Origin: Takifugu bimaculatus
Lineage: Eukaryota; Chordata; Actinopteri; Tetraodontiformes; Tetraodontidae
Assembly (NCBI GenBank): GCA_004026145.2
Contig: CP034986.1
Coordinates: 7,184,929-7,248,928 of the forward strand
Length of the DNA stretch: 64,000 bases
Reading direction: 5' to 3'
Below the pieces are notes generated by a model. That model worked only from the letters and a program-made list of their open reading frames with translations. It made no database searches and was not told the origin of the DNA. Position 1 is the stretch's first letter. Each line of letters starts with the position of its first letter. Made by a program: the position numbers and the translations under genes. Of this stretch, positions 1-12,700 are shown piece by piece.

Positions 1-98
1 TCCTCTGATCCTCGGCCAGGTAGGCCTGTTCTTGTCCATCAGGTGGGCGTTGGCGTCTGATAGTTGTCGTCACAAACCTGCCTCTGCCGCGTCTGCAG

Positions 99-1106
99 GT
101 GTGCCGGAGTTTTGCGAGGGAGTTTCTGGAGCGGCGGAAACCTCCGTTTGGCACTGTGAGCAGCGCCGTCCTCCTCATGATCATCTACACCACCTTCTGC
201 GACACCTTCAGTAACCCCAACATCGAGCTGGGACCCATCAGTCTGCTGCTGGTCGTCCTCATCAGTCAGTGAAGACGCCTTTTTGCTCAGCCTGTTGACG
301 CCCTTTGACCTTTTAACTTGCCAATATTTGACTTTTTCCTTTTGATTCTGTAGTATTCTCCATCCAGGTGAGCTTCATGCTGCTCACCTTTGTCCTTTCC
401 ACCAGGTGAGGCTCCTCCTCCTCCTCTTCCTTTGATCTTCTAACTCTAGAAATAAAATTGGCTTCAGTCGGGGGGGTGTGGACAGTGTGGGATGATGCAT
501 CAGTGCAGTGATTTCCTGTTTGTCTTGACAGGGCGGGCTCAGGCTTCAGCCCGGCGGACACCGTCGCCATGGTGTTCTGTTCCACGCACAAGTCCCTAAC
601 TCTGGGTATTTACACAGACACTCACACACACACACACACACACAGACACACACACACAGAATGTACTGTCAGGCATCCAGAAATTCAAGTGCCCAAATTT
701 TAAAGTCACTTTCCGACTCTATGCGTGTATGTACACGCATCGGCCAGTAGGTGGCAGAATTTGGCAAAGGAAATATTTCAATAATTGTTTAATGGTTTGT
801 GTAAAACTGCAATACGTGTTTCCTCTTTGTCCAGGTATCCCCATGCTGAAAATCGTGTTTGAGGGCTACGAGCACCTGTCCCTGATATCAGTCCCGCTCT
901 TGATCTACCACCCCTCCCAGATCCTCCTCGGCTCCATCCTGGTTCCCACCATCCGGAGTTGGATGACGACCCGGCAGAAGGTACGGGCGCTCACACATGC
1001 ACGGACACGCATGTGTTAGCATAAGGGTCGTTCGCCCGAATGAGGCCGTCCTCCGACATTAACCTCTTCACCTTCCCTCCTGCAGTCTAGTCTGTTGTTG
1101 AGATAG
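99..1106 (+). CDS. slc10a7: Solute carrier family 10 member 7, 3' exons only
   Basis: This is the C-terminal part of SLC10A7 (P7), a multi-pass membrane protein of the bile-acid/sodium symporter family linked to Golgi function, glycosylation and cellular calcium regulation. I read exons at 99-264, 354-405, 532-605, 835-980 and 1086-1106, all with GT-AG introns. The first four sum to 438 nt, a whole number of codons. They encode a conserved hydrophobic stretch that includes PPFGTVSSAVLLMIIYTTFC, then FSIQVSFMLLTFVLSTR, FCSTHKSLTLGIPMLKIVFE and SLISVPLLIYHPSQILLGS, which is the family's final transmembrane region. The predicted last exon adds only SSLLLR before a TAG. Reading through the 980/981 donor would instead give a 13-residue tail ending at 1019, so two C-termini are possible. 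The 5' exons lie to the left of the window. The gene is convergent with reeld1. The identity is secure; only the last exon is uncertain. Confidence 0.93.
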
Positions 1107-1640
1107 GGCCGCATTCCAACACTACTGACCCCTGTGAGTACAGGACTGACTCTGAAACCACAAGAGATGAATTCATCTAATCAGATCTTCTAATTCTTTC
1201 TATCTCCACTCAGAGAGCAGCAGGCTCTGATAAACTGATCAGCTAAGATAAAACTGGGAGGAATCGCCTGCTGTTCACTGTCGCGTCAAACATTTAACAA
1301 CTTTACAGCTTTTATTGTTTACATACTGCACTCTCAAAGCCTCTTTTCCTACTGATTCTCAATGGTGGCGTTAATTTCAATTTTAATCCCAAATTTCTCG
1401 TATTTGCTCTTTAGCTGAGTCTTTTTCATGTTTTTTCCCTCTCTTCCGACCCAGGGAATGAAACTCACAACTTTACAGCAAATTTGAGGAGTTTTTCACG
1501 AGTGCCCATGTGACCGGAGAGGAGCACCAGCGTGCCTTACTTCAGACAACAGGAGACCTCAACATGACGGTGGGGCCGGTTTCATATACCCACCATGTGT
1601 AATATTTTGTATTTAACAGAATAAAAGATATTTTTATATG
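1107..1640 (+). other. slc10a7: slc10a7 3' UTR with polyadenylation signal
   Basis: Non-coding sequence follows the slc10a7 stop. The first AATAAA is at 1620-1625 and is the likely polyadenylation signal. A second AATAAA at 2223-2228 could serve a longer transcript. No other gene is visible. Confidence 0.5.
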
Positions 1641-2940
1641 AAACTTCTGAGGGACTACGACAGATCGTACCAACCTGTGTGTTTAAAAGGAGTGTTCTAA
1701 CCAACAGCACCTCCAAACACAACTTTGGGATCAAAAGGACCAATCTTTCTTTTTTCTTTAATTTTTCTTCCTTTTATATTTTCTACACCCTCTTTGATCT
1801 GCCACTGCCAAAAGTCGGGACAATTGTTGAACGTATATTTTCAATTTCTTACAAGGAACTAAAGCTAGATGGTTATATTTTATATTTGGTTATTTTTATA
1901 CCTCTTTGTGAAGTCAAGTTTGGGTTTTTTGACACATCTTTACAAATAATGAAGGTATGACAAATTTTCTGTGGTGTTGGTGGAGAGGGGGGATTTTTAA
2001 TAGTTAATATGTATCCCTAATCGTGGATGCATTGATTACTTATTTGAATTTGGAGGTTATGGAAGCTTCTGTTGCACTCATTTCACTTGTTCTCCACTGT
2101 TTACACTCGGCCTCTGTTTACAGTGTTGTCTTGTTTTAAAAAAAATCTTTTTTCATGTTTTGGGAAGGTTTTGTGTAAATGTGAATGAGTTTGTTCTGTT
2201 GCATTCTTACCGAAGTGAGTCGAATAAACCCACAAACGTATTTATCTCGTTAAGTTTCTCAATCGTTGCAGATGCAGAATTTTAAGTTAGTAAACCAAAC
2301 AACAGATGATACGTTTTTAAACGCTTTCATTATAATGTCAATTCGCAATGAAGCAAAATCAAGTTAAAAAATATTAGCACTTTGGTTTCAGTCTGCATTA
2401 ATATTAAAAGAATGTTATATTTGGCCTGTTTACACAGATGGAATTCTAAATAAACATGCAAATAACTTTTAAAAATTTTCTATTGACAAAAAATGTGTAG
2501 ACTGACTAACAAAGTAAATCTGAATATCTCAAAAGGACAAGAAAATACTGTAAAATAAGACTACCTTTAACTCTTAGTGCCCCTAGTGGTCACAATTAGG
2601 TACAGCAGAGAACAAACGTGAAAGAAATAATTCAGATAAATAGTAACATTATTTAGAAGATTTCCAACACCTTATTAACGTTTTTTTGAGGTTAAAGAAA
2701 GTAAAAGTGATTCTAGTAACTAGTAAAGAATTAGCAAAAGTATATTTTTTACTTAGCAAACAATCGCCTGACGTCGAGCTGATGCTTTACTTCAGCTGCT
2801 AATATTGCTTAAATTCGTCAGTGACTCAGTTGGCGCTTAAAGTAGTTCCTGGTACCAGCTACTGTACTATGATGCCATCTACAGACAAGTCTAGGCACCA
2901 AAGCAGGAATCAGTACAAAAGCGGTTCTATAGGCGGCAGT
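1641..2940. other. AT-rich intergenic spacer between convergent genes
   Basis: I see no coding exon here. The stretch is AT-rich, holds the distal AATAAA at 2223, and has a CTCF-like core (GCCCCTAGTGG) near 2578-2588. Part of it is probably the 3' UTR of slc10a7 or of reeld1, which approach each other from opposite sides. Confidence 0.4.
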
Positions 2941-2943
2941 AAC

Positions 2944-5900
2944 TCAGTCTTCCGGTGATGCCAGTATATCGTACTCTGCTAGGAACACAAAACTGTTGTC
3001 TCTGATTCTCCGGACTCGGACCAAGTCTCCACACTCCTGGACATGGATTAGCCCTCGTTCTCCTCGAGGGTACTCCATCTCCCTGTTGTTCAATGTCACT
3101 ACTGTCCTTTTGCCGCAGACCTGACTGTACATGTACCTCAGTCCAACCACCAGCACCATCCCCAGTCCAGCTGAGCAGCCCAGAAGCATTCCCAGCTCCC
3201 AGGAGGTGTGTCTGGGAATGGTGTCTGGATACTTCCCGTCTCTTCCTGGTGTTCGGGCAGCATTGGTGGGGTGTTCTGTTTTAGTATCTGTATTGGGAGG
3301 GTTTGGCTCCATCTTGTTAATATTTGCTTTAAGGTGTGGGTCAAAGTTTGGATAGGGTTCAGGGTTTGGGTGAACCATCATTGTCGGCGAGGGTATGCTG
3401 AGTTTTTGATGAGACTCAGATGGAGCGGTGGGAATCTGGATAAGCAATCCTTGATCTTTGGGAAGCTGCTGAGATGATACAGAGGAATAGGTGGACGTGA
3501 AGGGTTGAGAAAGAGAGCGACGGTGAACCTGAGATGGTGCTGGATGAGGTGAGGTTGAACCTGAGGACATCACTAAAGAGGTAGTGGAAATGGAATCCAC
3601 TGAGAACACAGGTGTCGAGGTAGAGGTAGTTATAGAGGAGGAGGATCGAAGAAGGGCAGTTGCAGATGAAGCTGATGAAATAAAGGAATCATTTGTGCCA
3701 CTGGAGGAGGGGGTTGGAGAGATGGTGGCAGGAGAAACTGTCCAGAAAGATGAACTCGTAATGTACTGGGAGGTGGGGGATGAAGGGGACGTCGTCCTTA
3801 ATTCAACTGAGGACAGATCATGGGAGGAGCCCAATGGTGGCTTGAAAGAAGAGATGGGAATCAATGAGGATGAGGATGTTTGGAGAAAGGGAAGGTGTGG
3901 GGGGTTTGAGATGGGTGAAGGGGAGGGAAGAGCAGAAAGGGCTGGAGATGTTTTGGGTTGATTTCTTGTAGTGGGTGATGAGATTGACTCTTGGGGATAA
4001 AATAGGTGTCGTAATACCCCTGTTGAAGTTCCAGGGGGGTTAAGAGAAGTGGTGAACCTGGGGTGATAAGGTAAAGTTGCAGAAACATCGTTGGTCCTTG
4101 AATAAAGTAACGAATCAAGTGTGGACAAAGGTGTGGCTGACGGTGTAGAGGCAAATTTGGGGTTTCGAATTTTTACATGAGATGTAGCCGAGTTGGTCTT
4201 CTTTCCACTACCCAGGGTGGCGGATGGATAAACCCTCCGTGTGAGGAAGGTCTGAGCACTTCCTAATGTTTGGGTTTGCTTCTGTCCTAAACTCTCAGTC
4301 TGTGATGTTGGAGAAGGAGGACGTGTTGTCTCATAAATGCTATCTCGAGATGTGGTACTATGGGTTAAGGTCTGCAAGGAATCATGTAATGGTTCAAGAG
4401 AGGTATTTGGTGTCACAACTATTTGAGGCTGATGTTGATTCTGACTGGTCTGATTTGCTCTGGTTGGGGGGTCAGATGGACTAGATCCAGAATCTTTTGG
4501 AAAATCACTTGTGGGCTTGTGGTGAGATGAGGAACTCAAGAGCTCAAGGAGTGATGACTGAACCTCTGCAAATGTGGAATTAAGGGTAGGTGGTTTAGTT
4601 GGGTCAACAAGGTACTGTGAAGATGTCTGAGATGGTGATGCCTGGTAGAAGGGAAGAAGAAGAAAGTTCTGATTTGTGACTGTTGGTAAATGGGAAATCA
4701 GAGCAGAAGTTTGTTGCTGAGCAGGTGACCCGTGGGCTGGAGTTTGGTTGTAGTCCAAAGAGTTAGGGTGAGCATTCTGGATTTGCGGTATGGATTCGAT
4801 TTGTTCCTTGGTTAGACCAATATCAGACTTAGTTTGGCTGATCCAGGATTTTGAAGGCCTACCTAATGGGCCAGTTTGAGGGGCTGGTTCTCCTCGATTC
4901 CCTGGTGTGAAACCTGCAGAATTTGAAGGGTGGATGTTTTTTAAAAGGAAAACTTCTGTGGTGCTTTCCTGTTTTAATTTTCCCTTTTGTGTAGGAACAC
5001 TGGACACATGTAGGTCCTCTGAGGTTTTATTTTCTTCGTTCTGCCTCATCATACTGTCCTTCGTAGGCAGGAGGGGAACAGGAGATTTTGAGCTCTGCGC
5101 TGTGAGAATTGGCAGAACTCTTGTAAAGTTGTTACTCGTTTCTTGAATGACACCTGAAAACACTCCTGAAGCTGCCAAACTGTTAGCGTCGCTTCCTTTG
5201 GTGACATTTTGATGAGGTCCAAAAGGCGCTGATCTGGTAAACTCTGTAGCATTCTGACCTTCCAGGTAAACATCTCCAAGTGAAGCCAAACCCACAGAAG
5301 GATTATTTTCTGAGACGGGATGGACGAATGCTGTTGGTGTTTCTTGAAATCCGTACCTTCGGGTTGCCCTGCTCCTCGTCTCTGTGGGCTCTGAGGTTGT
5401 AGAGTGGCCTGTTGCCTTGTCTCTCAATCGGTTTAACAACATCTGGATCCCGAAAGCTGTGGAATGACAAGAAGACCCAAGTTTTTACTCAAACTTTAGC
5501 TAACTTTTGCTGGAGTGTGTTGATCCACCACAGCTGTTGGTCTGCACCTGGCAAAGGAGCAACTTCCTCTTCCTGTAGCAAAGAAGCTAATTTCCATTCG
5601 TCCATGCTTGTGATGTTGCTCCCACTGACAGACCCACGGCTCTGATCATGAACCACCGGAGATTCGATACCTGCCCAGTGTACAAAGTAAGACTGCACCA
5701 CGGTAATGCTGGAAAGAGACAAGACGGATGTGCACAATTGCTTCATGGTTCCCACAGCTTGGTCTGCAACACAAAGGAAATGTCACAACTTGGCCTGTAT
5801 ACTTACTAAAACCTGAAGTCCCCCATGGGAGAATCGGGAGCCTTCCACACAAAGGAGAGGTTCCTCTTCAGCTGTTTGTCGGAGTGAGTGAGGGTGTCGT

Positions 5901-6415
5901 CGTCCGAGACTGCAGTGTAGTTTTTGTGTTCCAGGGGGAGCGAGGATCCAGGAGCCGCCAATCAGAATAGGGCCGAATTCTTGCAGACTGGATCCCATCT
6001 TTAACTCGATTCTTAGTCCGGCTCTCAACCCCGGCCCACCATAACAGTGATATCTACACTACGGGCCTGGAGCAGGAAGCCCATGAAGTCCCGAGAGCTT
6101 CGAACTGTAACTATGGATACAAATCAGGCGGAAGATGAAGGCTTTCATTTTGTAATCAGTATTTCTGCTCAGTGTACTGTATAAACTTGTAACACCTGTT
6201 TCCACACCTGTTAGCAACTGTCCAGGCAGGTAAGAAGAGGCAGACGTTCTCAGGGTGATGTGGTTCTGCTTCGGGTCCAGAGGTTGAGCACTAATGTGGC
6301 CGGGCGTCATGTCTTGACAGGAGGCGTAGCTAGCACCTCGGGAGAACGTTAGGGTGGACGACGCCAGGGAGATAAAGACTGCGCCGGCCAGAAAACAGTG
6401 GTGGGTCGGCTGCAT
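2944..6415 (-). CDS. reeld1: Reelin domain-containing protein 1, with mucin-like stalk and C-terminal transmembrane helix
   Basis: This is a predicted single-pass membrane protein. Exon 6415-6208 (ATG 6415-6413) encodes a signal peptide (MQPTHHCFLAGAVFISLAS) and the start of a Reeler domain (SYASCQDMTPGHI, SYLPGQLLT). Exon 6110-6063 gives TVRSSRDFMGFLLQA. A region from about 5979 to 5830 gives GGSWILAPPGTQKLHCS and DTLTHSDKQLKRNLSFVWKA. An exon starting at 5708 gives ITVVQSYFVHWAGIESPVV. The last exon, about 5442-2944, encodes 832 residues: a Ser/Thr/Pro-rich stalk with many N-x-S/T sites and no cysteine for roughly 750 residues, then a transmembrane helix (MLLGCSAGLGMVLVVGLRY) and a conserved tail (VQECGDLVRVRRIRDNSFVF). 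The reading frame breaks by one base near 5908-5912 inside the Reeler domain. The splice into the last exon is uncertain. The location next to slc10a7 matches human REELD1. The function is not known. Confidence 0.85.
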
Positions 6416-6885
6416 CTCCACACATAGACAGCGGAAAAGAAAATTAGGTTTCCTGTGAATAATTGACAATTTATCAAAGAATTATCAAAATCAATTTATT
6501 TTAATCAGTTCTGAGCTAAGAAAATCAAGATAAAGTCATTGCTTTTGATATTGGCAGTGATATTTCTCAGGTTTTATTAAAATGTAAAGAAAATATGACT
6601 TTGAAAATACATTTTATCATCTACAGATGAAGCTAGAAATTATGGTAGGACTTATTACTTAACAATTTATAAATTAGCATACAAACCTCGTGAAGCCTTC
6701 CGACCTTTAATTCATGAAGCCGCACTTCTTTGTACCTGTCCAGCTTGGTGGTGCTGTCGGAGGAGTCTGGCCAGTGTGAACCCCAACAATTACGACTGTG
6801 TGTGTGAGCGCGTGTGTGTGTGTAAGGATGAGCTTGACGTTTGGAGGGTCCGGGATGTGGCTGGGAGGGAGGATATATAGATCCA
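6416..6885 (-). promoter_or_regulatory. reeld1: Candidate reeld1 5' UTR exon and TATA-containing promoter
   Basis: On the minus strand an acceptor (TATTCACAG) just before 6452 would start the ATG-containing exon. Further upstream, a GGACAG/GTACAA donor near 6735 could end a non-coding first exon. A CTATATAT element at 6880-6873 sits where a TATA box would be. This is inference from motifs only. Confidence 0.35.
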
Positions 6886-9480
6886 GACCACGTAGATCGT
6901 GTGCTGAATTCAGAAGTTCAAAACTGGCAATGAAAACACACAAGTTGTTTGAAAAAACAGCTTTTATTGAATTAAAAGCTTGATTTTTTTTTATTTATTT
7001 GCTTTAAACCCTACAATACGATAAACCACCTTGTCAGCCTCAGCTGCAGGAGCTGAGTTCTGGGTATTTAGGTCAAGAACTTTGGAAGGAAATGTCATCG
7101 TGGTGAGGATTCGAGCCATTCAACAGTGAATGTCTAGTAAGGGTGTATCTATGAGGTTAAGACACCAACAGGATGTCCACCAGCTGTGGCTACCTCCCAC
7201 CAGGATCTTCTTAATCTCCTCTTGCCCCACCTCACTCTCATTGCCTAAATGTGCTGTCTTGACTTTTCAGGGGTGTTTCTGACGCTTTAATGTCCCCTCT
7301 TGAGAACTTCTCCGGACCGGATGTCCAGCTGGGTGACTCGAGTCTCTGATTCCAGAGCTGTAGAAATGTTTTCTGCCTTGATTTAAGGAAGGTCCCCGAC
7401 TGTTGATGTGAAGAAAGCAGCAGTGTCAGATGTCTCCAGCACATTTTGGAGGACAGCTGAGGTAGCTGCTCTTTCATAAAGCTCTTCCCAACTGGACACC
7501 AGCACTGATCAGAAAAATAGTGTCACCATGAATGAAACAAAAGAAAATATTCAGCAAAATCACATGACACATCTTTAAACGAGGAAAAAAAAAAACTGCA
7601 TAATATCCCAAACTACACTCCTTTAAATTTAGTAAAAATAAACAGATTCATTCTCGTGCCACATCCATGATGCATAGTTCTTCATTCATTTTGCTAAAAC
7701 TGGAGGTGAAACTCATATTCATCCCCCCATTTCTGGTTAAAAATTAATGTCGAGAAACCCTGAAGTGAAGCGCAGCTCTTGTGGTAGCGCCCTCTGCTGT
7801 TTGTCATGTGACACTAACCTTAAAAAAGGAAACTCCTGGATGCTGATGAAGCCACATACACACAAATCTATCCTTTCTCTGTTTCCATTCAATCCTTCTG
7901 CCACAGTAACAAGGAATGCTGCTGTCAATGAGGTAATATAATCTCTGTATTTTTAAGAACGAATATTATTGTAATAGACAGCATGTTTAGAACAACGTAA
8001 TCACATAATAGACAAGTTGCATGAGAGGAATTCTATGACAGAAATGTGAAATGGTGCTGCTGGTGAGAGATAAAGATGTGGTGCTTTGGGTGAGGTGTCA
8101 GGCTGGTTCTTGCCAAGGGTCTGTTACTTCCTGGAGTTGTAAGTGGTTGCTTGGAAACTGCTCAAAGGTCCAGCACATGACCTCCTGTAAAATGGGAATT
8201 TTGTTGGGTTTTTTTGTCAGGTTGCATCAGAGAATGTGAAAAGCCGTTGATGGAGTTAGAACAGGAGATGAATTTTCGTTATTTTATGTCTTTGAATCTA
8301 AAGGAAAGAAAATGTCAGAGGTCATGCATCCCGATAGACACGTTTAAGGCTGTAAACATCTTCAGAGAGTTCCTCTGAATTTACCAAAAAGGCTGCTGAA
8401 GATCATCTGAAAGGCTCCTTTCACCTTCTGACTGGCCTGGCACGTTTCTGCCGCAGACGCCAAGGACGAGGAGCAGATTGTACATCAGTCACTACCTTAG
8501 GAGGAGAAAAAAAATAAGACAAGGAGTTATTAAAATTCAGTTTATGGGTGAGGAACTGTATTATGAAGATATACAAAAATATGTCAATTTAAAAAAAAAA
8601 TACAGAAAGACATCGAGAACCATATCCTCTTAATTCACCAGAACATATGGTTTGCCGGTCATTTAAAGTTCTGTACTGAAAACCCAAAATTCCCTCTAAT
8701 GAACAACAAAGCTGTGACATAGCTTATAGTGTTGGATTCTCGCACAATCGAACATTTCATTATCTTGTACTGATGGTGGAAAAGATTTTACAAATATACT
8801 CTTCATTTTTCATAGGTAACATAAGCATCCCGATTGTAGCATAATGTGGAAGCTTTAGTATGCACATAAACACTTCTGTTAATACCTGCCTGATTATACT
8901 TAACTAATTTTGCAGTGCTTTTGTCTATTAAGTAACAAAATTGAACTGGGGCGATATTTAAAGGGTGTCTTTGTCTCCCCCTGCAGGCCATGATTGGTTA
9001 CTACAACCCCACCGTGTCAGGACTGATCACGGCATTGAATTATTTTACATAAAACCAGCGGGGAAAAAAACCCGAAAAGATATGATAATATCATACTCAG
9101 ATCCATCCGATTAGTGCCCGTGTTGTTTAACACTTGTTGAGCTACGTCGTGGTGAGAGAGCGCTCGTCACGGAACCAGGGACATTGACATCTTGAAGTGA
9201 AAGTTCTTCCACGTCGGCTCCATCCTCTGCTGCGGTCGGGGCCCCACAGCAGATCCTCACAGCAGATCCCCTACAGCAGATCCCCACAGGAGATCCCCAC
9301 AGCAGATCTGTTGATCCCCTCCCCGTCCAGTGTCCAAGTGCGCTCACATGATGCAAATGAAGCCGTGATAATCCTCTTAATGACCATTTTCACGTCCATT
9401 TGTAGCCTTTCTGCTTCTGGACTCCAATAATACGTTTATTGGTGGCCAGTTCGCTTTTATTTTACAGTTATTTCCTCTCT
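6886..9480. other. Gene-free interval between reeld1 and the znf827-like gene
   Basis: No exon with conserved protein content is visible on either strand. In mammals LSM6 lies between SLC10A7 and ZNF827. I looked for its small Sm-fold protein here and found nothing. The only structured feature is the short minisatellite at 9242-9309. Confidence 0.5.
9242..9309. repeat. Minisatellite, about five copies of a CCCCACAGCAGAT-like unit
   Basis: Roughly 13-15 bp units of the form CCCCACAGCAGAT repeat about five times with small substitutions. The array is upstream of the znf827-like promoter. No coding role is apparent. Confidence 0.7.
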
Positions 9481-9489
9481 CTATGTAAC

Positions 9490-9528
9490 ACACGCACGCA
9501 CGCACGCACGCACGCAGAGAGAGAGGGG

Positions 9529-9566
<38 letters not shown>
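9490..9566. repeat. Compound microsatellite (ACGC)n then (GA)n
   Basis: An ACGC tract runs from about 9490 to 9515, followed directly by a GA tract to about 9566. It lies just upstream of the znf827-like start codon and in its probable promoter or 5' UTR. Open reading frames across it are composition artefacts. Confidence 0.9.
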
Positions 9567-9568
<2 letters not shown>

Positions 9569-9752
9569 GCGGAAATCTCCATCTGCCCTGTTCGGTGACC
9601 GACCCGTCATCCTCGGGCTCCGGGAAGAAACGGATCATTTCCTCCGCTTCAGAATCGTCCGCTCCCCCCACCAGACCGGACGGAGGGGACAATGTAAGAA
9701 AACGGAGAGGAAAAGCGGCGATTGAGAGACATTTGTGGGCTACATGTAGGCA
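9567..9752 (+). promoter_or_regulatory. Probable GC-rich promoter and 5' UTR of the znf827-like gene
   Basis: GC-rich, CpG-containing sequence sits directly upstream of the ATG at 9753. It continues downstream as a GC-rich first intron to about 10430. I identify no TATA box. The start site cannot be placed. Confidence 0.4.
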
Positions 9753-12700
9753 ATGCCCCGGACTGCACCACCGCCGCCACCTGCCCTCCCGGTACCGGTA
9801 AGTCACGGAGGGGAGATGGGCTGGAGGAGGGGTGAGGGCGGGGGGTGCAGGACGGCCGGAGCCCGGGCGGGACGGCGTTAGCAGCGCCCGGTTCCCGACG
9901 CTAACTGACCCGTGAGGATGACTTTTTGAGGTCCTGAGAGGTCGGGTTACCGTTCAGCCATGTTGCAGGAGCACAAGGGGCGGGAGGAGGTGGGGGACGG
10001 GACGGCTTTTGACACCTGCCCTTGTTCCCGTAGCGCCAGTGAAATTAAATCCGCGAAAACGACTCATTTGCTGGGGGAGAGGTGGGGAGCGCACCGCCAT
10101 CCCAGAACGGGAAATGACTTTCTGACAGCCGTTCAGCCATGTTGCGGGGTGGCGGTGGTGCTTGGTTGTGGGGGGGGGACCGATAACTAGCTAACGGCGG
10201 GGTTCCGAGGTTTTTGCTGGGTTTTTCTTCTCTTTTTTTTTGACACCGACGGACACCGAGGGTGGTGGAGGGGGGGTTGGTGGGGGGGGACTGGTGCCCG
10301 GGCCATCGTCGCTCCCCGCCGGATGGGGATGCGGCGAAGGTGGCGGCAGCCTGCGCCGCGTCGCTTGGAGACAGAGGCGGGAGGCGGAACGAAAGGAGGT
10401 CGACGAGGCCAATAAGTGGACCGGGGCGGTGGATAAATGTGATTAAGTTTAAAAGAATAAATCAAACGCTCATTTCGGCTGCGGCGCTTATTATAGAAAG
10501 CCAGATAAATATATCAAATGAAAGTTAACATTACATTAAATACTAAAATAGACATCAATGTTCAATTAATTATTAATCCCCCCCCCCCCCCCCAGTTTTA
10601 GCACAACGAATTTCCGGTTTAATTGTCTTATTTTGTTGTGAGTGTATCAAGTCAACAGGAATGAGAGCGGCTGGCAGGTTGCAGTGGTTATTGATGATTA
10701 TTGATCATAATTGATGATTATTTGGCAGTGAGAAGGTCAGGGCAGCAGATGACACAGCAGGGTCCGTTACCATGACAATAGCAGGAGGGATATTTCCTTT
10801 GATTATGGCCCCGATGCGGTCAATAATTTATTCATTCACAGTTTGACTTTATGCATCTCTTTTCTTTTGTCTTTTCTCTTCCTTTCCTTCCCTATTTTCC
10901 CTCCCTCTCCCCTCTTCCAGCCATCGTCCTCGCCATTCTGCTCTTTTTCCTCCCCTCCCTCCTCCTCCTCTCTCATTCCATCTCCTCTCCTCGCTCCCCT
11001 CTCCCTCGATGCCCCCTCATCCTTGTTCAGGTCAGCCGCAGCCGGCAAAAGAGTCGCTACGGCAAACCATCCCTCCTTTCTCCACCCCAGTCACTCCTTC
11101 CTCCCTCGAACATGCTCGCCTCACTTCCATATGTTCAAACACAGCCATCCTATTTTAGCAACGCCGCCTTCGTCCTCCTCTTCTTCCTCCTCGTCCTTCT
11201 CTCCTGCCCTCCTCTCCTCTGAGTTCTGATTCCTTTTTTTTTTTCCACAAACACACGCGGGAGAAAATGAAGCGTGGGTCGAGCGTGTTGCCGCCTCCTT
11301 CTGATGCAGCCAAACGTCTCGCGTCCGCGCTCACGGCGCCACGCACCGGCGACAGGACCCTCTCGCTGAGCGCGGTCGAGGGACGCGCTGAGCACGCCGC
11401 GGACACGGCGGGGGCACAAGCCACAGGTCCGAGCCCTTTCCCGGCTGCCACCTCTCTCTTCAGCCCTGATGTCAGCACCAAGATGGCGTCTGACCTTCTG
11501 ATCAGACTATCAGGTATCAACCCCCCCCCCACCACACACACACACACACACACACACACGCTCGATCATCCTCTGTACAGTTTTAGGGGATTTGCTCATT
11601 GATTGTAAGAGAAATAAAGCTAAAATGACCTGACGCTGCGTTCTCCCGGCGGCTGGCTGCAGCAAAGGTCATAAATCTCCTCCGTGTTTGCGGATTCTCT
11701 GATTTTTGGCAACAGGTGAGGCATTTAGAACGTGTGGCAGGGAAAACCTGTGCTCGCGTGGCGGGTTTACCGCCTTCGCCGTGGTGAAACTGCCGCGGTC
11801 TCTCTCGCCATCTTTAGAGGCTACCCAGAAGTCCCAGGGTCTTCCAGGGGAACAATCAGACCGTCAGAGAGACAAAACTGTGCTGGACAGCAGGGGCGGA
11901 CAGCAGGACGAACCCGGACTGGCTCTCTCTCCGGACGGCCCCGGGGCGAGTCCCGAGCCGCCGTCCCTCTCCAACACGCCCGATGACAACGCCGCCACCG
12001 ACACGCTGGCGTCAGAAATGCTGAGGAAGCTGGCAGGTGGGTCTGTCAGGTCAAACATGGCTGCCGCTGCCGCTGCCGTCGTGAATAAGCTCGCTGATAG
12101 ATTTCCTTTCAAATCCAGAGCGCCAGGAGGTGCACAGCAGCGGAGTCGCCATCAAAGAGGAAGAGGAGCCAGTGGAAGTCAACGCGCTCGATGTCGCTGA
12201 CCTTATTCAACGGCAGCCAGCTGCTAATGAGGTAACGCCGCCGTCCTCCATCTCCAGCCATAGCCGTCTCTTCAGCAGTAAAACAGGCGACCAGTGTGTG
12301 AAGAAGAAGGCGGAGCAGTGCAGCACGCGAGCCAAAACAGCCGAGCAGCAACTCCACGGCCTTAAAATGGTGGATAGATTCTATCCTGGAGGCTGCCAGG
12401 CTGCCAAGACATCAGGAAGCCACGTGGCTGGTGCCAACACGTTTCAGTTTCGGGTCAAACTGGAGGATCGTGGTGACTTCTCTGGAGCCAAGATGGAGGA
12501 CCAGCTTCTCTTCAAAACAAACACTTTAGAGCAGCCTCTTTCTGCAGCCAAGCTGAGCCAGCCCTTTCACCCTGGCATCAAAATGGAGGACCAGATTCCT
12601 CCAGGAACCAAAATGGAGGACCTGCTTTCCTTTGGACCCATAGGGGAGAACGAGCTCCTCCCTGGACCCAAGATGGACGAGCATATTATCTCAGGAGCAA

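Noticed and set aside
3584..3961. Acidic 125-codon open frame on the plus strand
   Set aside because: It is the antisense of the Ser/Thr/Pro-rich reeld1 exon. Its Glu-rich composition mirrors that exon and no family is recognisable.
9439..9806. Arg/Glu- and Ser/Leu-rich open frames on both strands
   Set aside because: They are produced by translating the (ACGC)n-(GA)n microsatellite and the GC-rich promoter.
10843..11229. Two overlapping Ser/Phe/Pro-rich open frames
   Set aside because: They follow a polypyrimidine tract in two frames at once, lack a usable donor, and show no ZNF827-like motif. I kept only the downstream exon with the LFSPDVSTKMASDLL hallmark.
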